Shown here one piece after another: positions 30,536-40,555 of a stretch of DNA of 64,000 nucleotides. Position numbers and translations under genes: made by a program. The notes beneath the pieces are model-generated. The model did not search any database. It was not told the origin of the DNA and was given only the letters and a program-made list of their open reading frames with translations. The stretch is taken from NCBI GenBank assembly GCA_026770025.1, contig JAMXDE010000036.1, forward strand, positions 496,001 to 560,000, read 5' to 3'. The stretch is from Craspedostauros australis. Taxonomy: Eukaryota; Bacillariophyta; Bacillariophyceae; Mastogloiales; Achnanthaceae. Position 1 is the first letter of the stretch; each line of letters starts with the position of its first letter.

Positions 30536-31348
30536 ATGGAGGCGATCGGTGGCGACGCCGACAAAACCACGCAACGAAGGGCGGCAGGCGAGCTCACTGA
30601 CGCGCAGAGGGTGCTCACCATGAAGCTCACGATGCAGGAGGCGGCTGTGGGAACACAGATGGCTCAGTGGAAGGCAAGGATGAGTGATAGCTGCCCCAGG
30701 CATGGCGAGATGGAAACTCACGGCCACCTCTGGGTCTGCTGTTCGCTGGAATCAATGGTGCTATGGAAATTGCAGCGGAAACGGCTGAAGATCACGATGC
30801 AGAAGATGTCGACTCATCCTGCCATTGCAAAAATACTGTTGAGCAATGTCAAGCAAGTGTCAAGAGGGCTGGGACCTGTTGGACACATACACGCAAACCT
30901 GATTGAGGCAAAGCTGATGGATGATCAACAAGAGGGAGGATGGGATTGGCTGGTTGAGGGCATGGTCAAGGTGTCATGGACAGAACTACAGGAGCAGTAC
31001 CATGCGCAAATTGGTTGTAGGTTGTCCACAGAAAAGTGGGTGGCACGGATCATACACAAGCTCTGGAAGGTGGTGTGGGACCATTGGTACCAATGCAATC
31101 AAGCAATGCATTGCACTGATGAGGGGCCGGAGGCTGACATGAGGCAGGTGGTGCAGGACTATGACTTGGCCCTGGAAGACTTGGTGCGACTACGAGGGGC
31201 AAGCACAGCCGTGTGGGCCCAACTACAGCTGTCAGGCAAAGGAGCTACAGACATGGGAACGGTCGCAATATGGATCGGACAAGTGCACCAAGTGCTACAG
31301 ATACCAGATGATCAAGTTCCCATTGAAGTCCAAACCTGGCTCCGCTGA
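30536..31348 (+). CDS. Transposon-derived zinc-knuckle protein fragment
   Basis: It has 270 codons from ATG 30536, with an in-frame TAG 12 bases upstream. A zinc-knuckle-like CPRHGEMETHGHLWVCC near residue 59 is followed by helices and by WVARIIHKLWKVVWDHWYQC with Asn/His (about 168-190). Diatom and other algal repeats often encode similar proteins with a Cys/His knuckle followed by a W..lI..lW....lW..R....H pattern, usually downstream of reverse-transcriptase-like sequence. No polymerase or integrase domain is present here. It is likely the 3' remnant of a retroelement or a domesticated fragment. Codon use lacks the C-ending bias of host genes, which supports foreign origin. Confidence 0.5.
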   Translation: MEAIGGDADKTTQRRAAGELTDAQRVLTMKLTMQEAAVGTQMAQWKARMSDSCPRHGEMETHGHLWVCCSLESMVLWKLQRKRLKITMQKMSTHPAIAKILLSNVKQVSRGLGPVGHIHANLIEAKLMDDQQEGGWDWLVEGMVKVSWTELQEQYHAQIGCRLSTEKWVARIIHKLWKVVWDHWYQCNQAMHCTDEGPEADMRQVVQDYDLALEDLVRLRGASTAVWAQLQLSGKGATDMGTVAIWIGQVHQVLQIPDDQVPIEVQTWLR

Positions 31349-32385
31349 AGCCGGTAGCTGGCCATTGTGAATGAGGCTGTCCCTGGATTTCCTTTCATGA
31401 GTACACAAACACATACAACTTACATACTACTGGAGAGCCGCGAAGAATGGAGAGCAGGATAGGTGGAGGCCGTTGTGATCCCCTGATCATGCATACATAT
31501 TGACTTGATAGCCGTTCTGCCTCATGCCCTACATGAAATCAAAGCAGGCGATGTAAAAATGCCTATGGCACAGGCTGGGCACACACTAATCAGCTTCATC
31601 CATGAGTTACATATAAATGATAGGTACAATAGGCAGCAGCACAATGAGGTACAGCAGTCAAGACAATTCACACATGGATTTCAGATGAATTGGATGGAGA
31701 CTATGAAGTAGGATGAATTGTGACAGAATGCAGACCAGCGCTAGGCCATGAACTTTGTCACTGACATTGGCGCAACCGTGAGTACGAATGTGTGGAGAGA
31801 CAGGAGGGAGAGCAGAGAGGAGAGCAAGGGAGCAACAACTAGTAGGCTCTCCATGATGAAGCACGATGAAATGACAAGGATGGCACGAGCAGGAAGCAAA
31901 CACCCTCATATACACCTTTGACGATTCTGGTATGTTGCAGCATGGTGCATTGTCGTTCAGTCGAGCCTGACAAAACATGGAATGTGCAATGAGCAGCGCG
32001 TTGTGTCCATCAATGCGCCTATGTAATTTAGTGTCCTTTGCCACAGTGGGTAGGCATCGGAAAATAGTGCAGAATCCGACTCACTATCGAATATAGAAAG
32101 GCTGTGTGGGATGAGTTGGATGCTCTATGTGCATAGTATCACATTGGATATGCTGTACCATATCAAGGTACTTTGGAAATGGTTTGCGCGCAAGAGGTCA
32201 AAGAGAAGCCAGAGCACGCGCACATTTCAGCCGACGTCATCATGTCCAAGAATGTGACAACCAATCAGACTTGAGGGGGACACCATTATTTTAGCATATA
32301 TTAAACTACCGCGCCTCCCAATACACGGAACAGAATTCCAACGAACCGTGAGGAATCAAGGCGCAGCAACCTCAACGAACGGGAG
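31349..32385. other. Interior of element downstream of its ORF, no gene
   Basis: No codon-biased reading frame or RNA gene is seen. Confidence 0.35.
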
Positions 32386-32585
32386 TACTTTCGTCGAGTT
32401 TTGAGTACCTTCACCTACTCTGGAGTACTTTCGTCGAGTCTGGAGTACTTTCACCTAATCCTAATTACTTTCGTCGAGTCTGGAGTACTTTCACCTACTC
32501 TCGAGTACTTTCGTCGAGTCTGGAGTACTTTCACCTAGTCCTGAGTACTTTCACCTACTCTCGAGTACTTTCACCTATTTTGTTT
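32386..32585 (+). repeat. Right array: ten 20-bp units of two flavours
   Basis: It has the same unit and orientation as the left array. Units start every 20 bp from 32386, in the order A B A B A B A B B B. The last unit is degenerate. Confidence 0.9.
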
Positions 32586-32619
32586 TTGAACCAGGATTTG
32601 TCTTGATTTGAATTTACAG

Positions 32620-32633
32620 ACGTTAATTAACGT
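32620..32633. repeat. Perfect 14-bp palindrome at right edge of element
   Basis: ACGTTAATTAACGT lies 34 bp beyond the right array. It overlaps the GACGTTAA also found at the left edge. Confidence 0.6.
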
Positions 32634-32864
32634 TATAACTACTGCATGCAAGTATTCGGTTTAGTCAAACAGGCAATCCGAACAGGACAATTGGCAGAGA
32701 AGTCGTACCGACTCACGACTCAGCCTGATCGTGTTTCGTCGGTTTTCCCGTGTCTTGCTGCACAGATGTGGATACACACAAACGGTTCGTTCTATCAACT
32801 GGCGCCAACCTCTAAACTGCACATAACCAATCCGCGACTCCACTGGTTTCCCTCGTTTTGTGTT

Positions 32865-32888
32865 GTCTCTCTCTCTCTCTCTCTCTGG
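32865..32888. repeat. (CT)n run shortly before the SGNH-like gene start
   Basis: A TCTCTCTCTCTCTCTC tract ends about 30 bp before ATG 32919, probably in the 5' leader or core promoter. A similar tract abuts the copine start codon. Confidence 0.5.
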
Positions 32889-32918
32889 ACACTCCAACGC
32901 AAGACAAGACAAGGCACC

Positions 32919-35223
32919 ATGACGACCTTTGACTTGAAGAAGAGCAAGTCGCAGTCGTCGATGGGTTCCAACGAAGACAGCCGCAACAGCCGTGGCTTCT
33001 ACGGAGACCATGGAGACAACGAGGACAGCTTCAGCGAGAGCAGCTTCGACGACAGCACTGACAGCGGCGACGAGAGCAAGTGCGAGCTGCAGCCTCCCAA
33101 CCTCCACAACCGCGCTCGCAGGCTCGGCCACGCTCCCAGTCCTTCCGTAGGCCAGCACAGCAGCAAACTCAACAACTACACGCCAGGTTATACACCAAGT
33201 CCCGCCAAGGGCATCACGTTCATGCGCAGGCGGAGGCACAAGCCCAGCGGCAGACGCGGCGACGAACCATTCCTGCGCCTGTTCGCGAAGGTGGGCGTCC
33301 GCGTCTGCGCCATCTTCGCCACGATCTACTACATCATCGTGGCCGACATGCTGTCCCTCCTGCGCAGAGATCATCAGACCAAGATGGACGATCAGCTGCG
33401 CGCCAACACCCTAGACTACCCCGCCTTCTCCAGGGACCGGGCCACTGCCAACGATGAGGAGCTCCTGCTGCGCACCAACCTGCAGCGGCTGAATGAGGCT
33501 GATGCCCAGTCTCGCGGCAAGCAGCTGCGCGCCAACGACCCGCTCGACTTCCCGTCCTCCTACATCCTCCACGACTTCACCAACCAGCCCGATGCCTTCT
33601 CCATCTACCAGCAGCGCAAGGATCGCTCTTACAACGACCCGCATGCCGTCTTCTGGAAGGAGGCGTACGAACTGCAAGCCGACTTTGCGCATCACTACGG
33701 CGACGACAACGAGCACCTCGCTCGCGCCGTCATCCACAGGAGCTTCCAGTTCCTCACAGAATCAAACGTGTCCCAGGAAGTGGCGTTGCGGGCCTTCGGA
33801 ATGTCCATGCAGCAGTCCCATACCCTGTCCGTCGTCGTCTTCGGATCATCCTCGGCCGCCGGCTACGGCAATCTCGCGCAGCATGCCTACCCCAACCAGC
33901 TCACGCAATTCCTGGGCATCGAGGATGTGCACATTCACAGCCTTGCCAGAGAACGCGGGGATTTCGAACCCACGCTCTTGTGCTCCGACCTTCCCTCGGC
34001 CGACATTGTCATTTACGATCAACCCAACGCGGATCTATTGCATCTCGAGGCCACGTTGCGCCATGCCATCAGCAAGTCCAGCCATCCATTCGCGCTCATT
34101 GTCGTGCAAGCTTCCGTTCCGGATGCGCAAACGCAGTTGCTGCAGAGGTGAGTTGCGAGACATTGCATTGCACTGCGTCGTTTTGCGTTGCGTTGTGTTG
34201 CGAACTATTGTATTATATGTTGCATCAAAGTGCAGCTGTGATCCGTTGCTGCATTCCATCACGTGCCAACTCAACCAACCATTTCCCCACTCTCTTTCAT
34301 CATCTCACAGCTACGTCAATAAGGGCTACGTGTCGCACGTGCTCTTCGTCGACATCGAGGCGTCCGCACGACCATTCCTCAAAGTGCCGCAATCCGAGCG
34401 ACCGCAAGGATTCCATCTGTGGCAAGATTATGCGTCCAGGTATCCATTCGGAAGGAGAAAGCCCAATTTCACCAAGCGGCAGCACGATTTCTTGGCGTCC
34501 CTCATTCGCATGCACATTCTCTCGGCCTTCCAGTCGGCGTTGTTGTCCGGCGGCAGTGGAGCACTGCGATTGCACACCATGCCTGCGTTGGAAGCACCCC
34601 TCGTGGAACATGACGACAAGTCGGCGCTTCTCCTTGGAAAACAGTCGTCACTAACAGATGTATGGACGATCGCAGATGTGCAGTGCAGAACCACATACAG
34701 GCCCTTGACGGATCAGATGATGAGGCTCGAGGATCTCCTCGAGTCCGGGACGGTCGCGACTGACCTGGATATTTTCAAACCGCGCGGCACCCGCCAGTAT
34801 CACAGCGGCTGGGTCTACGATATCGATTCCACCAAACGCACCGAACGCAGTTTGCTGCTCAACTCCGAGCACGCCGGCTTTTTGGATAAGAACGCGGCGT
34901 ACTGGGGCGTGGCATCGTCCGGCACCATCACCTTCGACATCCCCTTTTCCCATCAGTCCACGCTGATGCTGTGTGGAATGGAGCGCATGGATGTCTCCGA
35001 CCAGCAATCGCCGTCTTGCCAATTGGACAAAGATATCGAATTCCAATTCACGCCGTCCAACCAACCGCCTTCCATTGAAGCGTTGGGATCCAGCAACTGC
35101 ATTCTGGTTCGCGGAGTTCCTGTCCTGGAGAATGGTCCGTTGCAGTTATCGGCGAGGGTCACCAATACCCACGTCAACCTCCAGGATGGTGCCTGCTCCA
35201 TCTCTCACATCCTCTGGTGGTAA
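32919..35223 (+). CDS. Type II membrane SGNH/GDSL-like protein (2 exons)
   Basis: Exon 1 is 32919-34147 and exon 2 is 34311-35223. The intron (163 bp) has donor AG/GTGAGT and acceptor CTCACAG, phase 2, and the join gives 713 residues. ATG 32919 is chosen because it lies in a good context, while the open frame upstream has no conserved content. A Ser/Asp-rich cytoplasmic tail precedes a membrane span at about 118-146 (VCAIFATIYYIIVADML). The lumenal part contains SVVVFGSSSAAGYGN (about residue 304-318), resembling block I of SGNH hydrolases with the Ser nucleophile region, and later GVASSGTITFDIPF and a beta-rich end. Such proteins include glycan O-acetyl esterases or transferases of the Golgi. 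The full catalytic set cannot be confirmed. Confidence 0.65.
34148..34310 (+). other. Intron of the SGNH-like gene
   Basis: The 163-bp intron, GTGAGT to CTCACAG, is the shortest recognised in the window. Confidence 0.75.
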
Positions 35224-35365
35224 GCCGTTGTTGCAAAGTTCTGCATGTTTCATGGATGAGTTCATCATCCGTTTGCGGAAACAGAATACACATCTGTACG
35301 TGATGCTATAAGTCTAAGTCAATTCTTTTTCTCTAATGCATTTATTTATATTTGATGTCGTAAGC

Positions 35366-36718
35366 TCACGCTGCGAGGCCGACTCGTGCGGGGAACGGCG
35401 CGCGGTTCATCATGGACGGCGACACCCACTGGAAGTCGATGTCGCGCAGCCGGTTGATCCTCTTCGCCGTCAGCGTGGATCGTTGCCCGCTGCTGTGCAG
35501 GCGATACTGCCGCCGCTGTCCCTTCACCCAGATGCCCAGCGACGGGTTGTTGCTGTACACCGTGGGCACGTTGGTGTGACCGGTTCTGGCCTTGAAGGCG
35601 AGCAGGTCCTGGTACCGGTACTCCCAGGCAACCTCGTGCGAATCCCACACGAAACCCAGGGACTCCAGCTTGCTCTGCCGTTCGTCGGTCAGCGTGGTGT
35701 GATTGCCGTCCTGCTTCAGCTTGTACTGGCAACGCTGTCGCTTGATCCAGTGGGACAGGGTGCGGTCCGTGTTGGAATCGACGAGGCAATGACCGTGCGT
35801 CTCGCGGTACTGGATGAGCTCGTGGTATCGTGCCTCCCACTGGTCAGCTTGGTACTTGCGGAATTTGATTGGTGATGCTGCGTTGTGGTGGTTGTGGAAT
35901 GGTGCAAAGGGCGCAGCCTTGGTGGATGTCGGCGAGATTCTCGTGTCGCTGATCACTCTTCGTATCTTGGATGGAGGTGGGGATGTCGCCGATGTCATCG
36001 AAGTCGACGATGGTGCAGATGTGGAGCACAGCAAGGAATGATGGGAATTGAACATGTCCATGTCGGCATGGAATCCGATCAGACTCGCGTCGCCGTCACG
36101 GCAATGGTCGTTTCCGCTGTTGCTGATGCTGCTGCTGTTGCTGCTGCTGCTGATGTTGCTGGCATTGCTGTTGACACCCGCCTCCATGTCCACCAAGAAA
36201 TGACGGACATCAGTGAATGCGTCAATCGGCTCGTTGTTGCATTCGACGTGGACGCTTCGACCTTGCGGAGGGCTGGTGTTGGTTGACCCGTCGGTTGCAA
36301 CGGATGCGGGACTGCGGTGGTACGCGTCTTCTCGGAACAGCGATCGCAGGAAGGTCTCGACTTCATGCATTGGGACTGCCGAACCGCACGAAGCGTCGCA
36401 CGTGCAGTCGTTGTCCATGGTGGCGCCGATTTCTGCGTTGGCGTTGGAGTTGCGGCATTGGCCGAACGTGTCCTCCAATCGAACCTCGTTGACGATGCGC
36501 ATTCCTGTGTACTGGATGGGATCCGGGCCGACATCCTCGTCGTGATCATGATGGGATTTCCTCTTCTGGTTGCGCACCATGCCGTTCATGTTCATGGCGG
36601 TGGTCATGTTCATCGTCATGGTTGCGCTGTCAACTGGAAAGAAGACATCGTTGTCGGATGAGGTGACTATGGTGTTGCTGTGCTTGTATTGTGTGGAAGT
36701 TGGTGTGAACATCATCAT
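35366..36718 (-). CDS. HA-domain protein 1 (helicase-associated domain, stand-alone)
   Basis: It has 450 residues from ATG 36718. Two helicase-associated (HA, PF03457-type) domains fill the C-terminus: about 290-365 (QWEARYHELIQYRETHGHC, then LSHWIKRQRCQYK and LESLGFVWD) and about 370-440 (WEYRYQDLLAFKARTGHTNV, then LGIWVKGQRRQYRLH). The conserved Trp/Arg pattern forms a small helical fold thought to bind nucleic acid. No helicase core is present. The N-terminal half is low complexity, with short motifs shared with the paralogues (PDPIQYTGMRIV, EDTF, EVETFLRSLF). It is likely a nuclear DNA-binding or regulatory protein. It is the first of five paralogues up to the window end. A TCG/TTG repeat lies just upstream of the ATG (36720-36770). 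Confidence 0.8.
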   Translation of the reverse strand: MMMFTPTSTQYKHSNTIVTSSDNDVFFPVDSATMTMNMTTAMNMNGMVRNQKRKSHHDHDEDVGPDPIQYTGMRIVNEVRLEDTFGQCRNSNANAEIGATMDNDCTCDASCGSAVPMHEVETFLRSLFREDAYHRSPASVATDGSTNTSPPQGRSVHVECNNEPIDAFTDVRHFLVDMEAGVNSNASNISSSSNSSSISNSGNDHCRDGDASLIGFHADMDMFNSHHSLLCSTSAPSSTSMTSATSPPPSKIRRVISDTRISPTSTKAAPFAPFHNHHNAASPIKFRKYQADQWEARYHELIQYRETHGHCLVDSNTDRTLSHWIKRQRCQYKLKQDGNHTTLTDERQSKLESLGFVWDSHEVAWEYRYQDLLAFKARTGHTNVPTVYSNNPSLGIWVKGQRRQYRLHSSGQRSTLTAKRINRLRDIDFQWVSPSMMNRAPFPARVGLAA

Positions 36719-38890
36719 GGCGGCGTTGTTGTCGTCGTTGTTGTCGTCGTTGTTGTCGTCGTTGATGTTGATGTTGGTTGATGTGGGTTGGTGCAGGTCG
36801 GGTGGATGGAATTGGTGGTTGCTCGGTTTTCGACTTTCTGCTTTCGCTTCTGGTTTTCGCTGTGCAGTTCTGATGAGCTTCTTACGTGACTGTGAGCGAT
36901 AGGGGAGTGCGCTTGCGGGGTGATTGTGTGTGATTGTGGGCTGGATTTGGATCCGGATGGATTTGAAATTGTGAGCATGAAGGTGTCAGAGGAATGAGGC
37001 ATCTGCCCAAAGCAGGTTGTGATCGGCGTGACCAGACCAACAAAATGTGGAAGCGACCCCAGTCACGTCAATCAATCTGCGTAATTTTGCTCTTGCTTGC
37101 ACTCGCACGACCGCCCATCACACACATCACACACATCACACACATCACACAGCACACCAACGCACAACACGGATCAACGAACAAACCAACACCACAGAAC
37201 CGACTCCGCAACAACGAACTCGGATAAATGAAGCACGGGAACGACACATATGACCCATTGGACTAGTCGAAACGCAACCAAAGAACATACAAATCATCCG
37301 ATGTGACAACATAGTATTTAACGCAATGACCCATCTGCTCTTCAGACGTGTTCAACATTTAGCAACCTCAACACGACAGCGAAATTACACACAACAAAGC
37401 CATCAACTGCAACCCGAACTCTACCCGATCCCCGCCCGGCGAACATCATCTGCCTTCGATATCTCCGTTGAGAGCGTCTTCTGCACGTCTTGATCTGCTC
37501 TGAGTATGCTCTTTGTGTTCCACGCATCGAATTGCATAACGATTGCGAACATCCCCGACACCTCACAACACAATCTGACGTATCAACACAGTCCCACAAC
37601 CACGCAGTCCCCACCGAACCCAACCAGAACCCTACTTTGCGGCGTTGTTGCGTGTCTCGCCAACTCCGATCCCGTAAACCACTTTCTTTCGCCAAGGTCC
37701 ATTTCCGCCTCGAAAATGACTTTCCCTCACATTTTTAGATGGGTGGGAAGACGCCCGAACAAGCACCGCAACGCGACGGGATGAGACGCAATGGGATGCA
37801 ACGCAATGCCATGGATCTTACGATGCGGCGCGAAAGCATGGGACGAATCCAACATGCGCACAAGCGACGTGCAGCCAACGATGACGGTCGACACTCTACT
37901 CGTACTGGCATCAGCGTGTCAATCCAACCGACGGCAACAGAGTGGACGCAGACAGCCGTCAGAAATGCAGCATCACAGCATCGCATTTCCTCGATGGTGG
38001 TTGTGGCATACGACGACGGGGCAGAGTAGGAATGGGAGCAAGATCCTGATGGGCGGCAGTTCAACGTCGGCATCGGCGTCGGCATCGATAGCAGCGGAAT
38101 GGAATACGCAAAGAGTTACCGATGATAGTGACACTACCGCCGATAATTTCCACCATTGATGGACCTGTGAGAACGAGTGGGTTGGTTGCGTATCGCGCCC
38201 AACTTTCGCAAGGTGCGAAGCGGCCATCCTCTACTATTCACTGACGGTGGCATAGACATACCATCGAGATCATGAGCAGAAGAATAAATCTCGACAACCG
38301 CAGCGCCCACATCCGAAGTGCAACGCAAAAAACACCGCAGATTCGCCAGCCGTTCTGAATCTGTGCAGTGACGTGCAATGTGGTACTTGACGGTGCGATG
38401 CGATGCAATGTGATGCGATGCAATGTGATGCGATGCGATTCGACCTGGTGCATAGTCACGCCCCGTTCCACGCGCAATGCGATATAGCGCCACACTACAT
38501 CGCCGTTGTTGAGTGTGCGATACTGTGTGACCTCCCTTGATCCTATCCCATCGCCATCGTCACCATCGTATTCACGCCACCGCAATGGGTTACAGACGGG
38601 TCGCGTGGCGCGTGTATTACCTGGACCTGTTCATCTCTCCGCCTCACCAGCATTCATGGACTACCCTAACCAGTCTCACAATCCCTGCGCAAGTATCGAC
38701 GCATCCACTCTACGTACTCCGCTCAACTCCACTCAACTCAACTCTAGCACACGAATACTCTATTCCATGAATTTATGCAGTGCTATGTCGGTACTTCGTT
38801 ATGTATAATATGTATTCGTGTTGCTGTGGTCATGTACATACATGCATGTATGCATGCGCTGGCCAGTTGATCAGCTCGTCGACTCCGTGC
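36719..38890. other. 2.2-kb spacer between HA genes, low complexity, no gene seen
   Basis: It contains GTTGTTGTCGTC repeats (36724-36762), an ACACATCAC repeat (about 37118-37150), and CAATGxGATG-type repeats (about 37780-37805 and 38395-38440). Open frames exist but are made of these repeats and lack the host codon bias. Confidence 0.4.
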
Positions 38891-40555
38891 CTACCTTGCC
38901 TGCCCGACAGTCCCATACAAACCCACCAGATCGCCGACAACAGCCGACCCAAATGTCTCCTTGATGGCTCCCATCGGCGTAGGACGCACCATCCACGGAA
39001 AGCCAACCGCATTCAGTCGATCCATGCGTTTGGTGGTCATCGTGGACTTCTGCCCGTTGCAATGCAGCCGGTACTGACGGCGTTGACTCTTTGCCCAGAT
39101 TCCCAACGAAGGATTGTCGCTGCACATCGTGGGAACATTCGTGTGGCCGTACTTTGCCTTGTACAGCATGAGATCGCTGAACCGCCTCTCCCAGGCCTCA
39201 TCGTGAGAGTCCCACACAAAGCCGAGCTGCTGCAGCTTTCTTTGTCGTTCATCAGTGAGAGTGGAGTGACGCCCTTCCTGCTTCTGCTTGTACTGGCATC
39301 GTTGGCGCTTGACCCAGTGAAAGAGAGTCTTGTCGTCCTTCGCTTCGACGAGGCAGTGATTGTGCTGCCTGTGGAAGCGAACGAGCTGTTGGTACTTGAC
39401 GCTCCATTGGCTGGACTGGTAATGCCGGAACTTGACGAAGTCCTTGCCGTTGCTATTGTTGCTGCCGTTGATACCGCTGCGGCCATTGCCCGGAGCGTGT
39501 TTGGTTGTTCGAGGTGTCTTGGCAACGTTCTTGGCGGCCCTCGTTTTGGTCTTCGGCCTTGTGGCTGTCCTTGTTCTGATCTTCGCCTGCGGTCTGTGCG
39601 TCGTTGTTGTGGCTACCGCCGCTGGTGCTGCCATCGACGATCCTGTTTGCGGTGAAGTCCAAACGCTTTGAGCAGCAGCAGTCGTTGCAGCATGTGGTTC
39701 CATGTTTGGTTGACGGCACATCTCAAGCACTGCGGTGGACGTGTGTTGATGTGGCGTCATGTGCTTCGTCACGGATTGGTTGGTGTCATAAATGCTGCCG
39801 ATATCGAAGTCGACATCGAAGTCGATGATACCGATGGAGTCAGCGTCGTTGGTATCGCCGCGATTGCTGCCACATGTATGAGGGAGCAATGCATCATCGA
39901 ATCCTCCATCGAAGTCTCCATTGAGTTCGTCCTCGAAGTCTCCGAAGTCGTCCAAGAGTTCTCTCACGCCAGCGAAATCGCACGCCTCATTCATGCCGAC
40001 CGCTTCGTTGATAGGCTCTCTCTCCATGATGGCGCATAGGCCATCAACCTCGCTCTCGTGTTGGCCACCGTTTCTGCTTGCGATTTCCGTCGTCTCCAAA
40101 TCCGCATCGATTGTTGATGCTGAAATGGAGCACTCGAAATGCCTCTCCCAATCGCACTCATGCTGTGGTGGCTCATCGGTGTGATACTGGGAACAATCAA
40201 ATGGGCGGAGGACCTGGTGGATATCTTGGATATGATGACGGTCATGATTCGCGAAAGTGTCCATGAGCCCCACGGAGTGGACCACTCGGGTGGAATTGCA
40301 GCCGATGGGCGCTGGTTCCAATGGGTTGCTGCCGACTGCACTGCTGTTGGTTGGGCCGGTGTTGGTGTCGATGCCGATACCAGATCGAGAACCACGGCCG
40401 AGAGCGAGGTCCATGGTGATGTTTGGATATGTTGCGATGCCGATGTTGATATCCACCACGCCGTCGCCCACTGCACCGATCATCATGCCATCCATGCTGG
40501 AGTTCGTCCACTTGTTCTGCTTGACCGTGTTGACGGCAATGCTGTATTTGGTCAT
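38891..40555 (-). CDS. HA-domain protein 2
   Basis: It has 554 residues from ATG 40555. Two C-terminal HA domains are seen: about 394-470 (QWSVKYQQLVRFHRQHNHC, LFHWVKRQRCQYK, LQQLGFVWD) and about 475-540 (WERRFSDLMLYKAKYGHTNV, LGIWAKSQRRQYRLH). The shared N-terminal signature is present at about 80-125: LEPAPIGCNS, VVHSVGLMDTF, then HIQDIHQVLRPF. The middle is Asp/Gly-rich and acidic, followed by a Lys/Arg/Thr-rich stretch (KIRTRTATRPKTKTRAAK) that could be a nuclear-localisation or AT-hook-like segment. No helicase domain. It is a paralogue of the genes at 35366, 43313, 50013 and 62746. Confidence 0.8.
   Translation of the reverse strand: MTKYSIAVNTVKQNKWTNSSMDGMMIGAVGDGVVDINIGIATYPNITMDLALGRGSRSGIGIDTNTGPTNSSAVGSNPLEPAPIGCNSTRVVHSVGLMDTFANHDRHHIQDIHQVLRPFDCSQYHTDEPPQHECDWERHFECSISASTIDADLETTEIASRNGGQHESEVDGLCAIMEREPINEAVGMNEACDFAGVRELLDDFGDFEDELNGDFDGGFDDALLPHTCGSNRGDTNDADSIGIIDFDVDFDIGSIYDTNQSVTKHMTPHQHTSTAVLEMCRQPNMEPHAATTAAAQSVWTSPQTGSSMAAPAAVATTTTHRPQAKIRTRTATRPKTKTRAAKNVAKTPRTTKHAPGNGRSGINGSNNSNGKDFVKFRHYQSSQWSVKYQQLVRFHRQHNHCLVEAKDDKTLFHWVKRQRCQYKQKQEGRHSTLTDERQRKLQQLGFVWDSHDEAWERRFSDLMLYKAKYGHTNVPTMCSDNPSLGIWAKSQRRQYRLHCNGQKSTMTTKRMDRLNAVGFPWMVRPTPMGAIKETFGSAVVGDLVGLYGTVGQAR

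Larger units (their letters stand above)
28301..32626. mobile_element. Putative 4.3-kb mobile element bracketed by direct 20-bp repeat arrays
   Basis: The block is lower in coding content than its surroundings and has a matching pair of 10-unit 20-bp tandem arrays near its ends, both in the same orientation (28351-28550 and 32386-32585). Its single substantial frame (30536-31348) encodes a transposon-derived protein. Outside the arrays lie short palindromes (28318-28339 and 32620-32633) and an 8-bp GACGTTAA shared by both edges (28301-28308 and 32619-32626), which could be a target duplication. The class is not determined: the arrays are not classical LTRs, and no reverse transcriptase or transposase core is visible. 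Confidence 0.45.
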
